From Pinus tabuliformis (taxonomy: Eukaryota > Streptophyta > Pinopsida > Pinales > Pinaceae), in NCBI GenBank assembly GCA_031772625.1, contig CM062804.1, positions 273,575,174 to 273,639,173 on the forward strand: DNA of 64,000 nt, given 5' to 3'. Below, one piece after another: positions 21,873-34,029 of the stretch; positions within the stretch are counted from its first letter, which is position 1; each line of letters begins with the position of its first letter. A model generated the notes under the pieces. The model saw only the letters and a program-made list of their open reading frames with translations. It was not told where the DNA came from and made no database searches. Made by a program: the position numbers and the translations under genes.

Positions 21873-24489
21873 TAGGTAAATGTTATTGAGTTAAGAGAGA
21901 TAAAATCTTATCTCTAGATCCATCTTAAATCCATAATGCAAAAATGATGATTTAGTATCAACTCTTTTTGGTTTTTATTTAATGATTAAAGTTACTTTTC
22001 TCAGTCATAACGTTAAAGAGAAAATATTATGATTATGAAAAATATAAAAAAACATTTAGAAATGTGAAAGGCCCGATGCAACATTACCAATTTTGCTGGG
22101 GTTAAAAGAATTTTTCAACGGTTTCATTTAAGTCTAAATGTCATGTCCACTAAGACCCCTAATAATCGACACCTAATAATGGACACCTAAATTTCGTGTA
22201 CTTTTATTCTTCTTCTTATTATTTTCTTTTTTAATATTCTTTCGAGGAGTTTTTTAAATTTCGTGTACTTTTATTATTCTGATTATTATTTTCTTTTTTA
22301 ATGTTCTTTCGAGGAGTTTTTCAAATTTACTTAATTTTCTTTATTTTGTTCATAAGGTTAAAATTAAGAATAATTTCTCACTATAATCTTGACCAATGGT
22401 ACTCTAAAACAACATCAAGAAACTATGAATCTAAAGAGTGGCCTTACATGATTTTTATTTTAATTATTAATTGATTATTTTCTAATATTTTTCCTTTGAA
22501 ACACACATTGTGAAAACAATTTTAATTGATATTTTTTAAGAGGGAAATATCAAGTTAAAACTATAAAAGGTGAAGGAAATAGGATAAATTATCTTGGTGT
22601 CTTAAAAAATTTAACCGCATCATGTTTTCTTAGAAATCAAGGGGAAAATACATTCTTTTATGGGAAAAACATAAAATACAATATTTAAAGATTGAATAAA
22701 AGCTAGTGAGTGAGATGATTTAGAGGTAATTTACCTGATGATGGTGGTATTCCGGGTGATTTACATTTTTGACACGTGATTATTTTAAAATTAAGTGTAA
22801 TTATTGTTTGAACTTGATGGCTATGGAGGCCATGGCATAAGTTGAATGACTACACAAATTAGTTTTATAAAAATTAGTCGTATAAAGAATAAATGCTTGT
22901 TTTGGGAAATGTTAGGCAAAAGATAACATGAGTAATATGAAATTATTGCTATTATAGGAAATTGTTAAGTGTTGAAGTCCATATGGTGGAGGTTTACAAA
23001 TTTCTCCCAAAACTCCAAGGATAAGGTTGCGACTAAAGGAGAAAACATAGTTGGAGAGAAATATTATGTTGAGACAAAAAAAAACATAGCTAGAGAGAAA
23101 TGCTATGATAGGTGAAATTTAAAAAAAAATGATAGTGGAAAAGGAATGAGTGCTTAAGGGGAAAAAGGAAATGTTTTTTCATAATTAAAAGAAAAATTGC
23201 ACGTAAAGAAAAAGGGTGCAAGCCTTGGAAAAAAATTTCTTTTGAGAGGGGATAGTTGAGAAGTCGGAAAGACCTTATTGTAAGTGAGTCGAAAAGCCTA
23301 TTAAGTCGATGATTAAGTCAAATTAAGTTAAGTGTGGTCGGCCAATTAAACCTCTAAAATTGCATTGACATGATATAAATATATGTGAATGCATGAGCTC
23401 CAATTATATTTTAAAAGATCTAATAAAAAGTGTATTTCTTCTAGTTCTCCACTACTTGTGTCTCTTCTTTCTTTCTTTCCTTCTTTAATTATGTGTTTCT
23501 CTATGTGAATGCTTGATGTCCTTACTACTCGTAACTATGCATGCATTTCCCTATATTACAACATTGGTTTCCCTTCCAATAGTTTTGGACTAGAGTCTTA
23601 AAGAATATGCAAGAATAGATGTTAACATTGGAGAAGATACAATAGTGGTGGGAAATGAATATCAATATCTACCTAAAGAACAATGCAAGGCAGAATGGGT
23701 TTTCATTCGTAGAAGCGAGAGCTAATTTTTTGACAGAAGTGCATGAACTATTTATTTAAGGCATCTTGATGGAAATTAAAAATTTCCTCGATCAAGTTGC
23801 TAATGAGAATAGAAAAAACTAATAATTGATTATTACTGGAACTATCAAATGTCAGTTGAACAATTTGCAAGAGTGGCTTACTAGAACTGTCAAACGTTGA
23901 TCGAACAAATTTTCTCAAGTGGCTTAAGACAATTATCTATGAATTTTTTGAGGAACGAGCAATATAAAAAAGTACCTCAATTGAACATATAAAGTGATTG
24001 GTATAACCTCATTGTTTCCCAATGTAAAGATATAAATAAGCATGGGGTTACTTCCTAAGTAAATAAACAGAGATGCTAGGTAGTCCATTGCCAACTGACA
24101 CTAATTTTGGATGGCATGGGGGTGTTACAAGTCATGAGAAATAAAGGGAAAGAAAAGGAAATAAGTAAATTTTAAGAAGTACACAAGACAATATAAATAG
24201 TAAATATGGAGGGAAGAGGGTTGACTCCCAAGAAACAACAACAAGAAAGTACCCAAGAAAAAAATAATTGACAATATAAGTAGTTGATCGATCTTTAGAA
24301 ACTAGAAAAGGACAAAAGAAAAATACAATGTGAGGAAATAATAGAAGAATACTAGAGGATGAAAATGGAAAACTAATAGGATGTGAGAAAATATGCACGA
24401 GTTTCCTCAGATGAGTTGAGGGGCATAGCAATGCTTACTCTTATAGAGAATAAAGGCTTACCAATAGGTCGTGGAAGGTAAGTAGATGT
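20943..24489. other. AT-rich region with microsatellites between G1 and G2
   Basis: Holds AT runs (21703-21728, 21841-21871) and a TATC run (about 21823-21842). A 65-bp near-duplicate TTTCGTGTACTTTTATT unit (22194 and 22256) has one copy only in B. A TATA-like stretch at about 23369, followed by a CT-rich segment (23430-23490), could belong to the 5' LTR and leader of G2. A short open piece near 23590-23725 (SLKEYARIDVNIGE in B) is better kept in B (40320-40532). On the minus strand TGTAACACCCCC at about 24120-24131 resembles an LTR start, without a matching partner. Confidence 0.45.
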
Positions 24490-26852
24490 AATGAAAATTG
24501 ATTAGTTTGGTCCTGTGATATGACGAATACTGACTGCATCAATAATAAGTCCCAATGTTAGAGAATTCCTTCAATGAACATCACATACTTGTTCATACAT
24601 GCTTTTTTTCTAGCATCATTAGGACAAATAGAGAAATCAGTGAGAGATAGAAAATATTGGGGAGATGTAACAAAGAAATGAGAGAAAATGATTTGAAGAA
24701 ATACTTATCCATCATAGGAATCTCATGATTTTATAACCCTTCCACAATTAGTATCCATTGAAGAAGTTGAAAGTACAAATCTATTTGTCAAAGAGTAGCA
24801 GCCTAAAGTAAGTCGATTTAGCAAGTATATACATAGAGAATGCAACATCAATGAATCATTCCTACAAGATAACATCGATAGAGAAGGAAGTATCATGCAT
24901 TTGAGAAATCGACCAGTCGTCGATCTTGGTGACAACAACTAATATAGTAATATTGAAACATATAGAATGTAAAAATATCCAAAAAGTAAAATGGGATTAA
25001 ATCACATACCCTTTTATGAGGGAGATGAAGACCTAAAAAGCATTGTTTCATCTATGATATTTTTTTCTGCTAATGATATTAATAATGAAGATAAATGAAT
25101 GACATAATTTGAAGTGCCCATAAGCAAACGTGCATTGAAATGGTTCATGAATCTCATTGGAAAGAAACATAAATCAAAGGACGAAATTAAAACAATCTTT
25201 CTCACCTTCTTCAAGGTCCGAGAAGTAAAACGTTTAGTAGAATAAAAAATAAATTAAATTAAATATGATACAATATTTAAACATTTGTTGATTCAATTCC
25301 CCTATATCATTGAAAAAATCTATTAGTTGAGTGGCACGTGGTTGGTCTCTTCCAAATGATCCGTGGGCCATTGTTAAGAATGCATCAATTCAATACTTGT
25401 TAAGAAGCTATCAAGTTGGCATAGCGTATTCAAATTGGTGACGAAGGTCAGTCAACTATCTCATCGACTGATAATTATGTTGAATACAAAATTAAGAAAC
25501 TACAAAAGTTTTTGATGCCATTAACATCTAAAAAGAATAACTTGTGTTTTACTAATTGTCTAACTGAAGTGCACATGAAGGACGATTGTAATAAAGGTAT
25601 AAAATAGGTAAAATCTAAGATATACTATGATTTTTTCCAAATAGGGTCAAACCATACTACTAAATATTATCAATATAATATTTGTAACTTAGGCCTAAAT
25701 GGTGCGGAATTTGTGAAAAAAACAACCACTAAATGCAATAATGTCAGCACAATGGGAGGAACAAGTTGAACTATCACACCATCTATCATACACAAATCAT
25801 TGATAATTACAATGAGCCACAAATCTACAATAGAAGAGGAAATGGAAAAGGAGGATATTGTGGCTAACAAGGTAGATACAACGACAGAGGTAATGGTCAG
25901 AGTCAAGGTCAAGGAAGGTTTTATTACTTTACCTACTTGTAGGAGGGTCATACAACTTAAAAATACACATTTAAGGATAAGAAGAACTTGTGCATCTTCA
26001 ATATCTGCAGCTTGGGGGATCATTACTTGGATGATTGCCTTAAGATCATTGAAAAAGTCTTGAATAAAAGAGCTGTGAATTTACTCCAAATTGTGTGAAA
26101 GCAATATATTTTAAATTCGAAAAATCTTCGTGTTGTTACAAGGTTAGGCCCGAGAAGAGATAACCATAATCACAATAAGAAATAGATTTGACCAATCAAG
26201 AATATGACTAGACATTCGGATATGCTGATGTAAGAAAAATACAGTGACAAGAGCAATTGAAGTTTTTATGAAGGAAGTCAATGAAGAAGCATTATCAAAG
26301 GATGTTATTCTAGTATAACTTTTGGAGCTTTCAAAGGGAGAAAAATTGATTGGCTACGTATTAGAGCTTTTAAACATGCCAAAGCATTGTAACAAAAGTA
26401 GGGAGAAACATAGAAATATATGAAAAATATTACAACGAGAGAAAATGGATTATCATTATCTAGAAGTCATCCTATAAATAAATGGTTCTATAGTAGGAGA
26501 GATCATTATTTAATTTGGGTCAGAAGTTAATATATTTCCTTGTGAAACATGGATTAGGATGGGAAGAATAAATTTACATAGAATGACTAACTATCTTTTA
26601 CTTGTCAATGAAAGATTCATTGAACCCATTGGGACATAGTTAAGTAAAAAGTTCAATTATGGGAATGCTAATGATAGACGATTTTGAAGTCATTAACTTA
26701 GGTGATGTTATACCTACGTATCATGTGCTAGTTATTAGACCATGTGGGTGAAGGATAAAATATAGCATCTTGTTAGAAAAACACATAATTAAGTTGAAAG
26801 GAAAGGATAATAAAGTAATCATTCATGTAGACCCCTATGAAGGAAAACCATG
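24490..26852 (+). pseudogene. G2 gag-protease remnant, cut by the A/B junction
   Basis: A Ty3-type gag core is visible around 25005-25240 (HIPFYEGDEDLKSI, KRALKWFMNLIGKK, IKTIFLTFF). An Arg/Gly-rich part near 25835-25925 (NRRGNGKGGY, GRYNDRGNGQSQGQG) follows, then a protease block near 26510-26730 (GSEVNIFPCETWIRMG, HRMTNYLLLVNERFIEPIG). At 26852 the sequence jumps to the start of block B, so the rest of pol is missing. Many stops. Its full continuation is seen only in block B. Confidence 0.75.
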
Positions 26853-27309
26853 TAATATGAATTTATAAGATATCTCTTACTTCAAATTACCTCATAATTT
26901 GCTTTTTAACTTTACTAACTTGTATAACCAAACTTATGACATTAATACACTTTTAATACATAGTTATGATACTTAACTTTGCTCTGAAGACTACCCACAC
27001 TTACAATATAACCTCATCATCATTGTATTTGTAAATGACACAAAGTCTTTCTTTATAAGGTACGAATATATAGAATGTGTAGTCATTTACCAAGCTAATT
27101 TTACTTAGGCGCATGTATATTTATATTCATGGTCCAATGTTTATACACTATGGAAAGCATGGTTCTTGTTTTTTTTTTAATGGAAATATATATATATATA
27201 TATATAACCTAGGTTTGCCGAGTGCCATTTTATGTAACTTACAGGCTTTGGTTCATTATCGATTATTGACCACCCTCCAAACTTCCAGACATCTCACGTG
27301 GAGACATGA

Positions 27310-27480
27310 CCTTTATTTAGGATTTCTACTACCAAAACTTCTTTTAGGTGCCTTGGCTGCCACCAAAAAGGTCATATTTGTAACGATTGCACGTGCTCGC
27401 AATGGGACAAATACCTAGTGATTTCCCACACACGTCACATTTCTTGGACATTCTAGTTAAATGCTGTGCAGTGTGACCCC
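27310..27480 (+). pseudogene. CCHC zinc-knuckle remnant (copy B-i)
   Basis: Counterpart of 10090-10290. About 27335-27390 reads TSFRCLGCHQKGHICNDC with all four ligands kept. The following sequence lost bases relative to A, changing the frame. Confidence 0.6.
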
Positions 27481-27490
27481 TTCATGGTCG

Positions 27491-27857
27491 GTAGGGAATA
27501 GTTCATATAACGTAAAAATAATATAGTGTAAATATTTTAATATAAAATAATATAATTGATATTGATATTTTTTTAATTAGTATATAATAATTAAATAAAA
27601 TATATATTTATATTAATTAATATATTTTTATATTAAGACAAATAAAGTATTTTAAATTAAAATATTTTTTATATTTTTATTTTAAAAAGTGTGTAATTTA
27701 TTTGATTTTTAATATAAAATTGATATATAAAATTAAAAAAATATATATGTAATTTTCATTTTATTAAAAAAATTATTGAAATTTATAATTTATTATTTTT
27801 TGATAATTGATACGTAGCATTTCAAATATGAAATATATATAAATATATATTAAAAAA

Positions 27858-27900
<43 letters not shown>

Positions 27901-28345
27901 ACATCTTATCTATATATATTTTCTATTTTCAATATGATTAGGCCATAAAGCATATATTGACATTCTAATTTGTATAATATCAATCATAAATACATAAAAT
28001 ATTAATATCAACTTGTAACATGTACCTTATGTCAAATTACCTCATAATTTGTCTTTTAACTTTATTGGTCGTATAATGAGACTTATGACATTAGCACAAC
28101 TTTAATGCATAATTATCATACTTAACTTCTCCCTAAAGGTTACCCACACTCACAATATAACCTCACCCTCATTCTATTTATAAAAGGCACTAAATATTTC
28201 TTTATATAGTATGTGTATTAATTTACTAAGCTCATTTTACTTTGGCTCATGTATATTTATATTCATGATAAAATGTTTATCCACTATCGAAAATATCATC
28301 TAAATTAATGTAGTGCGACATTGGAGCATTTTTATTTTTCCATGG

Positions 28346-28379
<34 letters not shown>
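27491..28379. other. AT-rich spacer, with the empty site of the SINE
   Basis: Counterpart of 10291-11379. The 18-bp sequence at 27584-27601 is the unoccupied SINE target. AT runs lie at about 27860-27890 and 28350-28380. No gene seen. Confidence 0.6.
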
Positions 28380-28382
<3 letters not shown>

Positions 28383-29823
28383 TAAAATTTAGGTTTGTTG
28401 GATACCACTTCATATAACTCAAAGGCTTTGGTTTATTTTCAATTATTGACCATGCTATGATGAGCTAGGTGAGCCCACCCTCAAAACTTCCTGACTCTCT
28501 AGATGTACATCTCATTTGCAGACATGACCTATATTGAGGATTTGTACTAGTGGAAAACTTCTTTTAGGTGCCTTGGCTGCCACTGAGAAGGTCATATGTA
28601 TAAGGACTGCAGGTGGTCGCATTAGGGACAGAGGCCTAGACAAGCTTATAGTGCTTTCCAAGGCATTTAAAATTTCTTGTTCATTCGAGCTAAACCCTAT
28701 GCTCTTTCCAGTATCACAGTGACCTCTTCAGGGTCAGTAGGGGATACCATTTCACCTTATCATACTTCTTCCATTGTGAGACCACATGGTTTGAATTCTA
28801 GACAACAACAATGATCACGATATTCTTCCAATCCTATGGAGAATGGGAAGGATGTGTCTGCTACTTAATTTTGTGTCAACCCTCTTGTCTTAGATTATTT
28901 CTATACACAAGTAGCCCCCTTCTATGACTCTCTTCTTTCCCCTCTCTCTCTCTAGAAGACATGGCTATTCTAGATGATCTTAATTATTTTTTTTCATCAT
29001 TGTGCTCTAATTCTCTTTCTAGGATCAACGAATAATAAAAAATTCTCTTAAGGGTCTATGTCCAAAGTCTATAAAGTATAAACTGGTCAATACCACATTC
29101 ATTGGCTCAGGTTTTAGCCATTACCCTCCCCCTGTACCTGAGGTTTCACCCCTTGTAGGCCACTTTTGAATGTTGTTTCTCTCCCTCTTTCCTATTCCCC
29201 TAACCCCTCTTCTTCCATAAAGTTTGTGTTCCGTTCATCCACTTCCAACAATCACTAAGTTCCTTATGGATCTATGAATTTAGATCCTTTCCCTCCTCTG
29301 ATCCCCTCATTCTCCTCTCACTCCCCTACTATTATGCCCCTTGCTTCCTCTTTCCTTGGTGAGTCTACCCTCTCTAACCCTTATTCCAGTGGCTCTCATC
29401 CTTTTGTCTCACCCCTTTCTAATGAGGGAAAATTTTTGGGGCTAATATTCGTAGATTGGCTAATATTCCATGCTTTTTCCAAAAAAGGATTCGTCATTTT
29501 CCAAGTTTTTTGAAATGATTCGTGCAAATTTTATAGTATACAATTATTTTACCTCAAAAAATGCTAATATTATATATTTTCTAATATAAAATAGTTACAA
29601 ATCTAAACATTTTAACAAAATTATCATTAAAAAATTTAAAATTTGGATATTAGAGACTAGTAAGATTCATCAAGAAACTAACTATCTCATATGTGAAACT
29701 CTCACTTAGCATCTTTTTCAACTTAATATTCATGGTATACCATAAAGAAGTTATGTTTATCACTTATTCACACCAAGCCTTCAACATTTCTCATAGTGTA
29801 TTATATTTACAATTCATTAAGGG
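28380..29823 (+). pseudogene. LINE ORF1-like remnant (copy B-ii) and AT-rich flank
   Basis: Counterpart of 11380-12790. The knuckle frame near 28570 has a stop after the histidine of CLGCH (CAC TGA). The Pro/Ser-rich tail is present (frame from 29274). An 18-bp segment near 29448, bounded by GCTAATATTC repeats, is absent from A. From about 29510 it is AT-rich without coding signs. Confidence 0.55.

Positions 29824-29906
<83 letters not shown>
29824..29906. repeat. Compound (AT)n(AG)n microsatellite
   Basis: AT run to about 29853, then AG to 29906; 29 bp before the G1 LTR, as in block A. Confidence 0.92.
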
Positions 29907-29908
<2 letters not shown>

Positions 29909-32527
29909 ATATTCCACTAATGGGATCTATAGTGATGTGATATCCCCAAATTATGTAAATATTTTAGTTATTGCAAACCAAACAATTTGATGTTATTTTA
30001 ATTATGGAATTATTTTTTAAACTCTTATGCATAAGTGAATTCGAGATACTCGTAGATATTGTTTTACTTGTTAAGTGGTTAGGAAAATAGTTATTAGCCC
30101 TAACTAATTTCTTGAGTATTTACTCAGAGAAGGATCAAGAGAATATGGGTATCTGAGATCAGGGAGAAAAGAGAGAAGGAAGTTTGTGCTGAGACATCAT
30201 GTAGAGTTCTGATGCTATGTCTCGTTTGGACTAGACAACCGTCAGAGATAGTAAGAAGAGTTCCTGGGTACAGGAACAGCTCGGGGGGAGACTACCACGA
30301 GATTAGTCTCAAGTTTGGGAGGAATATTGTTGAGAAGCAATTATGAGTTATGGGATAAATCTGGAAGATCTTTGTGAACCAAATAAGTAAAATTATCCTA
30401 TAGATAAATCTAGAAGATTACGTTATATATTTTCTGAAATTATTTACCTATATTGTATATGTTTAGGGCTATTAGTATCAAGAAATCATAAATAGATACG
30501 TCGGAGTTATATCTATAGGAAACATATAATAGACTGTAGACCATGTCAAAATAGCCTGAGAACTAGTAGGCTAGCATGCAAAAACGTGTATCAAAGGATA
30601 GACAAATAGAATGATAAATTACAATTCTGGAATAGGTACAGATTAAAAGGAAGAACTTCGTAAAAGAATATTAAAAATTAGATAACATAGTTGTATACTA
30701 GCGTTAAGTGAAGGAAGAAGGATTTTTCCATAATAAAAACCTGTTAGAATCCAGAATAAGGCTTATAAAATCAAGGTTATATTGTTTTCCAGAATCATTC
30801 TGCTTATGAGTAATAACATAAAAACATCAGGCTAAAATCAGGAAAAAACCCTGAGAGTAAGAAAAACTTTATGTATTAGCTGCACTGTATCAGTAATGTA
30901 CACAAATTGCATGTAAAACTCTAGAAAAATTTTAGATAGCAGCGGAACCCTAGTGTGAGGGAGGAAGCATTAAACAATGAATCACATAAATTGTAAAAAC
31001 CCCTACTTAGTTCAATCTGAGTAATGCAAGAGGACTAGAGATATATTGTTCAAACCCTCTAAATATCATAGCATTCCCAGTTCGGACAAATATCAAACTC
31101 AAAAGGCACAATAGTCATTTGTCTCAAATAAAACATCACATATTATATTTAAGCCACAATAAGCAAACAAAGAAAACAATATACTACAGCCAGAGTAAAC
31201 AAAGAGTTCAAAGGTGACTTAAGAGACTGTATAATCTCATAAAATACCCCGAAGTTTTTGAACCACAAATTTCGACAACTAAAATTTTGAATATGTTAAA
31301 ATTCTAGTATCAATCTATGGTCTCTCTACAGAGCTTGACCGCAAGGACCAAGTCGGTTTGGAATAGAAATTAGCAAGCCTCGGTCTTGCCACATATTGCC
31401 AAAACCAAGTACATACAACGCCTTGGGTTGGTTAACCCTCCATGCAAATAAAAAAAGACAGAACCACAAGTATATGACATGTATGTTCAAAACTGTTAGA
31501 AATGTTTAAAAGATGAAATTCATCTGCAGTAAAATTATAAACTATATCAAATACCCGGTAAGGGGACTGGGCTTCTAACTTGAAGCTCAATGAGATGGAA
31601 AAAAGGTTCCATCCACACTTCACTTGGGAGTCTACTCCACCTCCAAACCACCACCTCCTGACCAGGAGGAGAACACAAGTTAAATTCCATCTATATGAAA
31701 CCCATAAGTATACAAATAACTGTAGTTTGCATCTAACAAAGGAAGAATGTAGCTTGATACCTGTACATTTGACAAGCTCAGAACATTGTTGTATCACTAA
31801 ACGATAAGACACTAGATAGTTGATAAGGCAATAGCAAGGACCACCATAGCAGGAAAGGAGAGCCTTAACATCCAATGGCTCCAACCCTCAGCTAAGGAAA
31901 AACATCAAAATTGCACAGAAACCAGCTTGCAAAGTAGGTCAAAGAATTCCATCAGAGGGGAGAAACAATGAGCTAAGACTGCCAAGACATCGAGGCAAAA
32001 GGACCAAAGAATGTTAACAAATGTCAGACCGATACTAATGTCTGATGAATGTAGATAGGCTTCAGAATCCAAGGATAGCAAAGGCGCCTTGTGGCATTGA
32101 AGAATTGGCAGGCAAGACCTTTTCCCTAGGCTTCCACAACAGCCAAAGTAACTTCAGCAATAATGGAGACAAGATGGTGGACGAGTGCAGTATTAAAGAG
32201 TTAAATAAAACTTCAGAAATTAACAACAAACTTAGTCGATAGGACAGGTTGATCCAAGGTCTCTTTAATGCAACTGTAAATCCGCAGTCTAACAAATCCC
32301 AAGAATATCCAAGGACCATCAAAACAATCTCAGAAACCTTTGATAAAAGGGAATGATATTAAAGCAAGGTTAAGACCACAATGTAAACATTAATGTAATA
32401 CTGGATAGTAAACAATAATGTTATAACATATGACATAAAAATATAATGATAAATGAATGTTTATTATTCGAACTGAGTATATAGTTGAGTATTTACATTA
32501 TAGTAATAGTTGGTACAAGAAAAAGTT

Positions 32528-32590
<63 letters not shown>

Positions 32591-32713
32591 TTGTTTTCAT
32601 ATATGGATTCATGACCTGTGGTATGAGAGCACGCAGCTTGCTAATCTGAGACCTATGGAATAAACAAATAATAAATTTGGTGATATGCACATAGGAAATG
32701 GGAAGCAGTTAGT

Positions 32714-33895
32714 ATGGGAAGAACTAGGAATTTACCACCGAGATTCGTAATGGGGACAGGGCCCACGTCATTTCAAGAAGGAAATCCTAACATTTGGGTA
32801 CAGTTGGTTGATGAGCTGCATAATACCAACCTAGATATTATGGTGACACTACAAGAATTAAAGGATGAAATGGTCCGGTTACAGGCTGACAATGAAAGAC
32901 TATCGTAGGAACAAGAAAAAATTATGAAGAGTTTATCTAATAGACACAATAATCGGCCACTAGTACCTAGCCCAAAACACAAAAATATGACAGAAGAACA
33001 AGAGTTTCAGACAGAGGATGTGGAAACTGAAGGTGGTGAGGAAACTCGTGAAGAAGAATCAGATAATGTGTCCAATCACAGGACACAGAAAAGGCAGAAA
33101 GCAGATTTTAAGGGGAATTTTGAAAAATAAAGCCTCCTTTTTTTGATGGCAAACCGGAAGAAGTTGTAGAAGCATGGCTCATAAATATGAATAAATTTTC
33201 AAACTATACGAATATAATCATAATCTGAAGGTTTGCTTAGCTATTTTTTAGCTACAAGGAAATTCCACGCTATGGTGGGAGGAGGTAAAGATAGTTCAAG
33301 GAGTAAATGAACAAAGTATAACTTGGGGAAAATTCCAGAGATATTTTAAAGAATATGTAATGGAGAGATTTTATGATGAAAAATATAAAGAATTTCATGA
33401 TCTCCAAATAGGCTAAATATCTATGGATGAGTTCATAACCAAGTTCATGTCGTTACTTCGGTATGTACCTTACATACGCGAAGAAAAATAAAAGGTGCAA
33501 TGGTTCATCAACAACCTACCCCTATTCCTGAAATAATGATTGGAATTTGACAATCCAGAAACAATGGATGATGTTATTCATAAGGCATGGATCTTCTATC
33601 AACAAAACAAGCCAAAGGGAGACATGAGTAAGAGATGGACTAATAAAAAAGGAAGTAAATTTGTTCGTAGCCACAAAGGGAATAAGGGCCCAGGCAACAA
33701 GGGACTATACAAGGGTCAAACCAATCTGAATTTTAATAAAAATTCGCTAATATTTAAAGTACTAGGCGAAGCTAGAACTAATGAGTAAACTAGCAAAACT
33801 AAAGCAAAGTTAACTACTAGGCCTCATGTAAAGTGTTGGGGATGCGACGGTCTTCATTATGTCAAATATTTCCCACACCGAAAAGGAGCTAACTA
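32714..33895 (+). pseudogene. G1 gag remnant (block B)
   Basis: Begins MGRTRNLPPRFVMGTG. The hinge part is open from 32924 to 33130, the gag core is broken by stops, and the basic tail is open to 33788. The knuckle near 33834 reads KCWGCDGLHYVKYF, again with Phe at the fourth ligand, so this defect predates the A/B duplication. Confidence 0.8.
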
Positions 33896-34029
33896 GATTT
33901 CAAAAATACAAGAAGCTTCCACATTAGGGGAAATAGAAAGGGGCCTCCCTAAAATTAATGCCGCTCTGGAAGACCATCATGTGAAATTTCAGCCAACAAT
34001 GATCGAATTTGAAGGTAATTTTTTTTACT

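Noticed and set aside
24132-24431. 99-residue minus-strand frame, present in both blocks (also 40940-41239)
   Set aside because: Its conservation is explained by the recent block duplication; composition is Phe/Leu/Ser-rich with no recognisable domain.
31432-31884. 150-codon minus-strand frame as a gene
   Set aside because: The block A counterpart is broken by stops and shifts, no domain is recognisable, and it lies in the untranslated/LTR part of G1.
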